64,000 nucleotides of DNA. It comes from Patiria pectinifera (taxonomy: Eukaryota > Echinodermata > Asteroidea > Valvatida > Asterinidae). Positions 10,556-21,800 of this stretch are shown in pieces. The stretch spans positions 4,278,001-4,342,000 of the forward strand of contig CM057136.1 of the NCBI GenBank assembly GCA_029964075.1. The letters are read 5' to 3'. A model generated the notes under the pieces. It was not told where the DNA came from. It was given only the letters and a program-made list of their open reading frames with translations, and did no database searches. The translations under genes and the position numbers were made by a program. The first letter of the stretch is position 1. Every line of letters starts with the position of its first letter.

Positions 10556-12727
10556 GGTGCAGACCAGTAAATCGGTCCGAAATTGCCTGCGCCGGCCAAA
10601 TCACGATTTGCATGCCCTCAAAATCTTCGGTATTTGAGCATGCTGTGGGCCATGAACTTGAGGGTTTGTCAAAAATATGGATGGAAACCGTGCACAGGAC
10701 TTGGAGCTTGCAGTTCTGTGTAATTTTGATGTAATTTGGACCCTAAAAGCGCTCTACTTTGCAATGGAGTGTAGGCATCGTTTTTCAAAATGGCGATGGG
10801 CTTCAGGACTATTTTCAGGGGTGATCGTCTTCAGATGGAAATTTCTCCTAAAAGTCATCAGTTGACCCCCCGTAAATTGAACAGAAATTGAAAGATGATG
10901 AAATAAGCTTTAATTTGATGTGTGTCTCGAACACCTTGGAGAGTTGTGAGTATTTTCCCGAATTTTTGAAGTGGGAGCATTTACCATTGGGGTCTATGGA
11001 AGTTTATTTACTGGTCTGCTACCTGTAGTTTCAAAATGGCGCCTTCCACCGTTTGTTGTCAAAATGTTTGCGGAGTGGTTTTTTTTCAGGGGGGCGGAAC
11101 CTGGGGGGGGGCAGCGTTTCAAAAGGGGTCACCAATGGCGGTTCCGCAACAAATGCGCCCAAAATCTGAATAGGGCCGATGGACCGTCCTCCGATCACAG
11201 CAATTTCGAGCGAACAAGGGGGGGGGGTAATTTGGGGTCGGAAGGAGCAAAAACTCAATTCACGCCCGTTGGGGGCGCCCTACAGTAAGGAAGCCGCAAA
11301 TGAGGGCTTGTTTTCAGGCCAGAAATCGCAGTCAGAGATTTTTTTTCTCGCCATTTTTTGATGAAATATGAGTCATCCATCCTTCCTCGTGCCGTACAAG
11401 TGGTTTGGAGAAATTTTTCAAAACCTCGCTTCTCTATAGTTTCAAAATGGCGCCTTCCACCGTTTGTTGTCAAAATGTTTGCGGAGTGGTTTTTTTTCAG
11501 GGGGGCGGAACCTGGGGGGGGCAGCGTTTCAAAAGGGGTCACCAATGGCGGTTCCGCAACAAATGCGCCCAAAATCTGAATAGGGCCGATGGACCGTCCT
11601 CCGATCACAGCAATTTCGAGCGAACAAGGGGGGGGGGGGTAATTTGGGGTCGGAAGGAGCAAAAACTCAATTCACGCCCGTTGGGGGCGCCCTACAGTAA
11701 GGAAGCCGCAAACGGAGGGCTTGTTTTCAGGCCAGAAATCGCAGTCAGAGATTTTTTTTCTCGCCATTTTTTGATGAAATATGAGTCATCCATCCTTCCT
11801 CGTGCCGTACAAGTGGTTTGGAGAAATTTTTCAAAACCTCGCTTCTCTGTAGTTTCAAAATGGCGCCTTCCACCGTTTGTTGTCAAAATGTTTGCGGAGT
11901 GGTTTTTTCAGGGGGGCGGAACCTGGGGGCAGCGTTTCAAAGGGGGTCCCCAATGGGGGTTCCGCAACAAATGCGCCCAAAATCTGAATAGGGCCGATGG
12001 ACCGTCCTCCGATCACAGCAATTTCGAGCGAACAAGGGGGGGGGGTAATTTGGGGTCGGAAGGAGCAAAAACTCAATTCACGCCCATTGGGGGCGCCCTA
12101 CAGTAAGGAAGCCGCAAACGGAGGGCTTGTTTTCAGGCCAGAAATCGCAGTCAGAGATTTTTTTTCTCGCCATTTTTTGATGAAATATGAGTCATCCATC
12201 CTTCCTCGTGCCGTACAAGTGGTTTGGAGAAATTTTTCAAAACCTCGCTTCTCTATAGGGTGCAGACCAGTAAATCGGTCCGAAATTGCCTGCGCCGGCC
12301 AAATCACGATTTGCATGCCCTCAAAATCTTCGGTATTTGAGCATGCTGTGGGCCATGAACTTGAGGGTTTGTCAAAAATATGGATGGAAACCGTGCACAG
12401 GACTTGGAGCTTGCAGTTCTGTGTAATTTTGATGTAATTTGGACCCTAAAAGCGCTCTACTTTGCAATGGAGTGTAGGCATCGTTTTTCAAAATGGCGAT
12501 GGGCTTCAGGACTATTTTCAGGGGTGATCGTCTTCAGATGGAAATTTCTCCTAAAAGTCATCAGTGGACCCCCCGTAAATTGAACAGAAATTGAAAGATG
12601 ATGAAATAAGCTTTAATTTGATGTGTGTCTCGAACACCTTGGAGAGTTGTGAGTATTTTTCCCGAATTTTTGAAGTGGGAGCATTTACCATTGGGGTCTA
12701 TGGAAGTTTATTTACTGGTCTGCTACC
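10556..12727 (-). mobile_element. Composite transposon c1: two LTR-like repeats around a threefold array, non-autonomous
   Basis: Two almost identical direct repeats (10556-11023 and 12259-12727, about 468 bp) flank a tandem array (11026-12257). Each repeat begins GGTGCAGACCAGTAAAT and ends ATTTACTGGTCTGCTACC, so each is also bounded by inverted ends. The whole is flanked by TTGTG (10551-10555 and 12728-12732), and unit B holds one TTGTG with no insertion at 31694-31698. Read in reverse complement, the terminal repeat aligns along its full length with the terminal repeat of the element at 26662-31527, so both belong to one family. No protein is encoded; the long open frame across the array is a by-product of repetition. 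Confidence 0.85.
11026..12257. repeat. Three tandem units of about 411 bp inside composite c1
   Basis: Units start at 11026, 11437 and 11850 with TAGTTTCAAAATGGCGCC and differ by few substitutions and by the length of G runs. The third unit joins the second terminal repeat after CTTCTCTATA. Each unit contains CAAAATGGCG, which resembles a YY1 core site. Confidence 0.9.
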
Positions 12728-12820
12728 TTGTGTGCCGATACTGAGCTGTAACAATCGATCCAACCAGCGACCCCATGTCTAGACTTCTACACTGCATGCA
12801 AACCACCAGCAAAACGCATC

Positions 12821-15800
12821 ATGGCCACTCCTACTGTTCTGCCACGTATAGAAAGAAAACCCATTCTAACACCAGAGGAGAAAGAAGAATTTGAGGGCTA
12901 TGAATTCCCCTTCGAGAATCTGGCTCTTCAAGGAGGTGGCAGTAAGGGAATGGCGTACATTGGGACAATCAGGGTAAGCGCATGATCTTAAAATTTGTAC
13001 AAGTTAAAACGACAAACAAATACATGTACACCCCGTTGCGTTCCGCGAGCATATGGTAGCTTAAAATCATGTAGTCCATGCATGGTCACGCACCAATACA
13101 CAGATACACACGTTGTATGTATGTACATGCATACCTGCCTGTATCCCGCGAAATCTTTTTCTGTACACATATACATACATTCGTTATGGGCGCATTTCGA
13201 AGTACGTTGAGTTGCAAGTCAGGTTCTCGGACTTTATTTTCCCTGAAAAAAAACCTCCAAACCACATATTGGTATGAAAAAAATGTTCCAAAAATGTTTT
13301 TGAGAGAGAAAAAAAAAAGTAAAGAAGAAGAAATTTAAAAAAACATCCAATGGGAATCGAACTCACACAGTCGGATTTGTATTAAATCCAATGTAGTATA
13401 CATGACACTACAACATTGACTCATCGATGTGGTAGTTTTAAACCTTAAACCATTGCATATATAGGGCCCTCCAGCATAATTCTATATTCAGACTATACTC
13501 TAGAGTAGCATGCATGTGGTTAGCCCCATAAATGTGGCCTATTTCCTGGACTGCCTCCGTAAACATAGGCCACACATCCACATGTACAAAAATCGTATCG
13601 ACTTTGCCAAATTTTGATTTTCACATTAAGGCTTAGTTTGTAGGATTTTTTTGCTTTAGAAGCATACTCACCCTCTTTATAGGCTAGTCAGAAAGTGTTG
13701 CCTTTTTCAGATGTCTAATTTTTGTGAAATTTCATATTGAAATTTTGATACGCAAACGTGTAAAAGTGAATCTGGAAATTTCACGAAAAATATACATCTG
13801 AAAAAGGCAGCACTTTCTGATTAGCCTATAAAGAGGGTGAGTATGCTTCTAAAGCAAAAAAATCCTACAAACTAAGCCTTAATGTGAAAATCAAAATTTG
13901 GCAAAGTCGATACGATTTTTGTACATGTGGATGTGTGGCCTATGTTTACGGAGGCAGTCCAGGAAATAGGCCACATTTATGGGGCTAGCATGTGGTATGG
14001 AAAAGTAAATTACGCGGGCCGTCGCCTCGCCGCGTAATGGGGAAGGTTTTTTATCGTTAAGCAATTCGCAAATGAAGGCCGAGTTATGGGAACTTTCTGC
14101 TGTCCCCACAGCGTCGTCGGTTCCCATGATGATGATAATACCACGGGACAACTCGTGTAAAGTCCCCACAGTTACGAAACAAGTATGTGTGTCCAATCTG
14201 CCCGTGTTTATCGATTTGAAGCCGCTTTTTGGTCTTCGCCCGACATTAACAACTTAGGCCCAGGTCCCATCTGAATAAATCTTTCGCCGAGAGCTTGGTC
14301 CATTTTTTGATTACTTCTTTTTCCTTCCGCATCTCCTGCCTGGAATTTTCAACCTCATAATTTTTGGGAAATCAAGAAAAAAAAGACATTTAATTATTGT
14401 CACCGTATTGAGTAGTATGTGAGCAGATTCGCTGTTTAATTATTCAAGACAACCGCCTCATTTTCCATATCAGTGGGCGCTTTCTATATCGGGTCTTCAG
14501 TCATTGTCGCGTCATAAACATGGATTAAAAAACCTTAAATAGAACACTACACTTTGTTTTCCGCAAAACCAGTTCCTTTCTCACGTTTGGAGTTATATTG
14601 AGCATAATAGTCGTTACGTGACTCGGAGGTCAACTCGGCGCAATGAACCAGGATCACCGTGAGGTTTCTATGGCTGTTGCGAATCCGTTGCATAATGCAG
14701 TTGCGTAACAAGGTGCTTTTTAATGGGGGACGTGAAAAGAGGCATTAGCCTCACCCGTGCTGAAAGTTATACAGGGTTTTTTTTCACCAGTCACCCAGCC
14801 TCCGTAAAATCAAAAAGGGGGAAGGGGGGGCGGGGTCCGGACACAATCTTTTTATAGGGCGATGCTTAAATCGGACTATATCGTACAGCAGGTGGCGCCT
14901 TTCATGGTGGCACCATGGCCGACGTTCGCGCGACGCTCGTGAAAAAAATCCACTCGTAAAAAAGGGCTCTCATTACAAATTATCGGGGGGTAAAAACTAT
15001 ACTTAAGCGTTAGGCGCAGTAAGAGGTGAACTGCTTTTGTATCGCTTCATAGGCTTCATAGGCTCGCAATGCGCTTTACAATGCATAAACAATAAAATAT
15101 ATGACTCAGGAAAACAAATTTAGATTACATTTAGATTACATTTTAGATTACATTTAGATTACAATAGATTCCATTTAGTCCAAGCTGATGTTGTCTTGCA
15201 GGTTCTTGAAGAGGTCGGAATTGCCAAAAACCTGAAGAGGTTCTCAGGCGCCAGCATCGGGGCCATGATGACTTCCTTCCTTGCTCTTGGATATGACTCC
15301 TATGAAATGGAGGAAATGTGTGCCTTTGACGCAAGCACCCTGTTTATGGGTGAGAAAAGATAATTTTACGAGTGTGTCCTGAAAACCAGGAACCGGGGTT
15401 TCGGGGTAAATTGCTCAATAATCAACAAAGTTTTTTCATAAGTGTACACTTTATTTTACAGCTCATTTGGAACTCTTCATTTCGGTGCAAGCCAGATAAT
15501 GCTAGGGTCACGCATGACTAATCAGAGACAATGTGAACGGGTGATGTCATGATTGGCTTTGTTCTAGATAAGGGGTTAACAGTGTTGCATAATTTCAGGC
15601 ACATTCATAGAGTAAAGAGGTCTGTCTAAACAATCATTTGTGTTATCTAATGTCTTCTCTCGTCTTGTTTTGGCTTGGGATAAACATAACTTTGCTGCAT
15701 AAGCCGTCACAAATAAGCCCCAGTGTCCTTCAACGTTTTTTTTCAACCATTTCTCCACACGTAAGTTCTGCTCTGGTTCTCATTACCCGCTCTGCATTTT

Positions 15801-18800
15801 GGATCATGTCTCTTTGTTGCTGTTGCGCCTCAACTTCTGCGACAGCTCTCTCATAAAGATTCTTTCTTTTCTCGGCTGGTCCTCTTTGGAGATACCTTTG
15901 CCCATAAGTTTGAACTGGGATGACCCGTGTCGACGCCACTGAATGGGCTACATTTGGCTCATTGTGTAATCCACATAATGCCACTAGTTACCTCTTTGTG
16001 CAGTAAATCCCAAATGAGGGCCTGTCAGCGCCCAGCCGTACTGGCCCTCTTTATCGCAGTCAAAATGTACCTTAATAAGGGTAGTTCTAGACAAACTATA
16101 CGTTGTTCGAAAGCTGCTGAGTAGGACAACAAGCTGGTAAACAGGCAAGTCTTGAGACCAAGGAGTATTGGGGGAAAATCCAGATGTAGTTCATGATGCC
16201 ACTAGTTACCTTTTTGTGCAGTAAATCCCTAATAAGGCCTGCAGCGCTCAGCCGTACTGGCTCTCTATATCGCAGTCAAAAGGTGTCTTAAGATTGGGAG
16301 TTCTCGACAAACTTAATAAAGGGAATCAGACAAGTCTTGAGACCAAAGAGTTTTGGAGTAAACTTCAGATGTTGTACATGATGCCACTAGTTACTTATTT
16401 GTGCAGTAAATCCCTAGTAAGGCCTGCAGCGCCCATACTGGCTCTCTATATCGCAGTCAAAAGGTGTCATAATAAAGGTAGTTCTCGACAAACGTTGTTC
16501 GAAAGCTGCTGAATGGACCAACAATCAGGGAATCAGACAAGTCTTGAGACCTAAGAGTTTGAAAGAAAATTTCAGACGGTACATGATGCCACTAGTTTTC
16601 TCTTGGTGTAGTAAATTCCCTAAAGCAAGGCCTGTCGGCGTCCAGCCGTATGTTTGCTCTCTATTTTGCAGTCAAAAGTTCCTTAACTTTGAAAGTTCCA
16701 GACAAACATTTCGCAAAGATTGAATATAAATGTGTATATCTTCTGTGTCCAGCTTTACGATGTTTTCCTTGTCTTGTTAAATGTCTGTGTAGATGCCAGG
16801 TTTGGTATGATTGGGCAGGGCATCAACCTATACCGCAAGATGGGCGCCAATCCAGCCAACAAACTGATGATGTATTTTCAGGATCGGATCCAGCACAAAT
16901 TCGGTAACCCAGAGCTCACATTCAAGCAGGTAAAATCTTATTAATGCAAGGATCGTATAGACTGATTCGGTAATGCGCACTTTCTAATAGTAGCCAAGTG
17001 TGGGCGAAAGCCACATACCAAGCTCCCATAAAGCCCGCCGCACACGAAAGCTACGTGCTGAGCAAAAGTCGTTCGAGGCCGTTTGCTCAGCACAAAGCTT
17101 ACAAAATATCCCCGTGTGCGGTGAATTGTTGCTGAGTTTTCTGCCTGGCGAGGCCGTGAGGAAAGTATCTGTCCTGTTTGACTTCTTTCGGCTCGCGAGG
17201 CGAAAAACTAATTGTGTGCGGACAACACGAGCTTCGTGCTGAGCTAAAAAGATAGCCAATTAACAAAGAGGTACGGACGGGGTGGGGGAGGAGTTGGAGG
17301 TGTTTGTTGTGTATTCGCAAAGCATTGTGTATTCGCAAAGCATTGGTGATGTTGGACCTCAATTTGACGCTAAGGGCAGTAACGTGGTCAGGGAAGGGGG
17401 GTGGGGGCAGACTGGCAGATTGCAGCGGGATGGAGATTTTAAAAGCGAATCGGGAAGCTGATAGAAGCAAATTGTGACGATGGAAATGGGTTAAAGGGGA
17501 TGAACATTATATTTAGCAACTGGCAAACAAAACCAAGGGTACGCATAGGGAAAGGATTAAGAAAAAATCTTAACTCCGCCAGTATATTTACACCTGCTCT
17601 TCCCATGCTCTTCAACATTTAAAGATTTTGACGATTTGTATCCCCCTGGGTTATAAGCCATACATGGTGATATTGCGATCGCGTATTCCTTCTGTGTGTC
17701 CGTGTGTACAAGCATTACATTCACTGTGTGGACTTTCGAACAAAAGAGGTCCACATAAACCAGGTAGCAGCGACGTTGTGTGGACTTGCCCACGTCCGCA
17801 CAGTGTTTCCCCCTCTCTCGAAAACAGGTTTGAAGACATTTTTGGGGGTTAGGTTTATCTGTGGCAACAAAAGAGAAACACTGAAGGGAATCATAGAAAA
17901 AATGGGTTGAAAGAGTTTCACAGTGTGAGTAAAATGATATTTTTTTTCACAGGTTTTTCTTAACTACACGAAAACAAAGGAATGTCCACACTGAATATGT
18001 AACGTAAACATGGGTGTGGGCGTGCGTATGTATGTCTGATATATATATTTCTTGTGTAAAGTTGCAAGATCGAGGCTCTGCATGCCGATGGTGGAAAGTG
18101 TGAAAAAAGCGAATATACCTTTAGTATGCTGCCACCATTTCAGTCACGTTCCCTGTATCCAATAACAGTACTCGATGATCATGTTTCTTTGTTCAGAAAG
18201 GAACCAGGCTATTTTTTCCTTCCAGCCTCGATTTGGTTACGTTGATTAGAACGGGGAAAATCAAGATGGCCGCAACATGATAATGGTCGCCTGAACTTGC
18301 TCTCTGTATCAGTTTGCAATTGACTTCGCACATGAGCAGTGAATGAGTTTTTTAATCACTTTTATGAGCTCATTGGGAGGAACACTCTGCTTGAAGTCAC
18401 GAATAATTTCTTAATTAAAGTAATTTGAACAATGCGCCCATTCCTGCCATTGTCTTTTCCGTTGTGATGTCAGTGGTCCCTCCCAACTCTCTCTTTGTAA
18501 CTCTTGAGGGGGTGCTTGTACACGAGTCCATAGAGGTCGCAGTGCATTAACCAGTTATTAATCGAGTTGGATTATTACCTATTCTGAAAGGTTCGCTATT
18601 TTTGATTTATTTTTATCCATACAGTTCTATGAACAGACAGGGCGGGAACTGTGTTTGACTACTGTGTCATTAAATCGCTTGCGAGCTGAATATCTTCACG
18701 TGAAGACGACACCCGATATGCCGATATGGTTGGCCATTCGCGCTTCTGAAACCGTACCGGGTAAGTTTTGTCGCAGTCTTTGAACTTTGATCCATAAGTC

Positions 18801-21800
18801 CTGCAGCAGACTGTGGACCTGGTTTTGGCTGGACCTGCAGGGCCAGTCTAGTGACTGAAGGACCAACCAAGAGACCAAGCTTTTGCGTATTAAGAGTGAA
18901 ATGTCCTAAGGGGGAGTCAGGTTGGCGTAGCGGTACTTTCCTCGCCTTCCAACGCTGTGACCCGGGTTCGAATCCCGCCCGGGCCAATATGTGGATTGGG
19001 TTTTCAGTCCCTGCCTGATTCCGTGGGTTTTCCTCAGAATATTCCTCTGGGCTTTTCCTCCCACCTCTAAAACTGTAATTTCTTCTCATTGTCTTCTCTC
19101 TACAGGTTTCTTCAGGCTTTCGAGCTACAGTGCTTAGGGTACTTTTGAGGAACACTTGGTTTCATTACCAGAAAGAAATAAAATAAAATAAACAGACAAA
19201 TAAAATTTAAAAACATGACACACCGACCGACGGACAGACCGACCAACAGACGGTCTGTTTGACTGAATGAAATATGAGTATTACTGAATGAAATTTGAGT
19301 ATTATGTCCAGAAGTGCAACTGTCGAGTCCAGCAGCTAAACAAGGCGTGCCTCGTCTCGCTTTTTATAAACTCATCATCGAAATAATTCGCGGCTTGTTT
19401 GAGATTGATATTAATTTACAATTTTGTGGTTTTGAGTTGGGTTGAAAATTTTGTTTTGCCCTCAAAGGTAATGTACAACATTTGCCTTTCCTTCAATTTT
19501 CAGATATAAATGGATTTGGAGGATACGTGTTATAGAAAATATTGTTGAACTGACATGTTTCACGTTTTGGGCTTGTAGATGCTGGAAAAACCATGTTCTT
19601 GTAGTCTGGTTCCCCTGACCCCAATAAGATTAAACGGAGCACCATACACTTTAGAAAATTGTAAGGTCAGAGAATCAGTCTAGCAGGCTTGTACCTCTTC
19701 AGAGGTGTGTGATCAATTGCAAAGAAAAGTCAGAAAACTAAAATATGAAAAATTTAGAACAGTTTTTGAAAAAAGCCAGTTTTTTTCCAACGCTGGTCGG
19801 CCGACCAGCGTTGGAAAAATGCAGTTTTTCTTGAAAATGTCAGCACACCAGGAGCCACGATTTTAAAGGATGCTTTAGACTGTCATTCCTAACGATCCAG
19901 TAAGGTATTTCGTGATAATTTGATCATTTCGGTTTTTTTGATGTTTGCAAATGTTGTATTTTCCCTTAATTCGGTTGAATCACACTGAGTGACCTATCTG
20001 TTTTTATCTTATTCTAATCTAAAGGTGTGATGATGCCCATCAGGTACAAAGTAATGTCGAAGGAAGAGGATATTTTTGTAGATGGTGGAATACTCCACAA
20101 CTACCCGATTGACTGCTTTGATGGTAAGTCAGGCAAAATAAACTACAAAAGATAACACCAGTGCAAATCACACGTAATAAGGACCAATCCATGTGGTGCG
20201 TTACCGCAAACCAGGAACTTCACGTCGAAAGAAAGTTTTTATTGCTCATTATGAAAACAGTGACCAGCCAACTCTGAAGCACAGATAAGAATTATTGTAA
20301 TGGCATTGGGCAGAGCCAATACTGAAGGCCCTATCTGAATATCCTTCATTAACTACCAGATACTACTAATTAATTAAATCATGAAGCAGATAAAAATCAC
20401 GCAGTAGAGTGCAGTGGAAACATTGGAAAGAAAATGTGTGTTTGGCAAAACATCACCCGATAACTGGGTGCAGTCGTAAAGTTTTTATTGTTTGCAGGTT
20501 AAAAAAAATCGTCAGTAGCAAAACAATTATGAGGAGGTTAATAAATAACCAAAAGTCCAGGGCAAATCGGTCAGGTGGCGACTTAATACAATCATCTGAG
20601 CAGATAGACATTTTCTTCATCGTCTTTGTCGGATAAATCCCCTAAATATCCGAATTGTTCATTATCCCCTGAAGAACATCAGCTAGAGAGAGCCTACCTT
20701 TGGAATTAGCACCTGCTATTAAAAACCGGGGAAAATCAACAATGTTTTCATAGAGAGAATGATATAAAATTTAACTTTTGAAAGTCTCAAAGAAAGGCAT
20801 GTGCCAAAAAGTCAAATCAAAAAGAAAAAAAAATTTTTTTCACTTGCCAACTGTGACTTCAGAGGCGGTTCAGTGGGGGCATATACAGTCGCGCACCCAG
20901 GATTTGGCTTTGAGGGGGGCTCACAATGTTTTTTTTTCTAATTTGTAGAAGTTTAATTTTTTTCACAAAATGTTGCCCACAATTTTTGGCCGCGGAAAAA
21001 AATTGGGTTTTTTTTCGGGGGGCGGACTATTTTGAAGTTGGTGGCGCCACTTACACCCCTTTTATACTACTCGAAAATAGGCCACATACATATCACGAAG
21101 GTCAAATCGTGGGACTAAAAAAATTACCAAACAAAAAAATTTAAAAAAATTGACAATCTCTTGGGGGGGGGCTCAAGCCCCCCGACGCGCCCCCCCCCCC
21201 CCTTGGGTGCGCCACTGGGCATATAATCATTTCAACACCTGCATACATTGGATGCATTTCGCTCTGTAGGAATCACACACAAAAAAACGTGGCACATGCA
21301 CAGACACACACACTTGGTATATATTGGGTTTATGGGGCACCACTATTGTCGACCCTTATCCCCTTCTTTTGTTCTCCTTTGTCCCCTTAGAAATCTCAAA
21401 ACACATAGCGTTAGGGCTATGGGGCGCTTCAATTTCTAAAGACAGACTTGCGGGGTACCCTCGTCCCTATTCTTGCCCTTTGTTCCCGGTACACAATAAG
21501 TGCCAATATGTAAGAACATCAGACATCGTGTGTGTGACGTCACACTTCCGGTTGTGTGACCGCACACTTCCGTGACACACAGACATCATACAGACAGACA
21601 GACAGGATAGGATCTTTTAATATAAGATTAATTACGAAAAAAAATGCACAAAAAGCACATGATATATTACCTTGAACACAAGTAGGCACATTAGTGTGAA
21701 TCCGCACTTAATATCTGTAATCTTTCCAATTGAGGTTGGTATTTGTCTATGGACAAGGAAGACAGTTTTCTTCGTCGTTTTCATGATGTGTTCAACTCTG

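Noticed and set aside
11405..12106. 233-codon open frame in composite c1
   Set aside because: It spans two and a half of the 411-bp tandem units, and its length varies with the number of G residues in homopolymer runs. It is a by-product of repetition, with no domain content.
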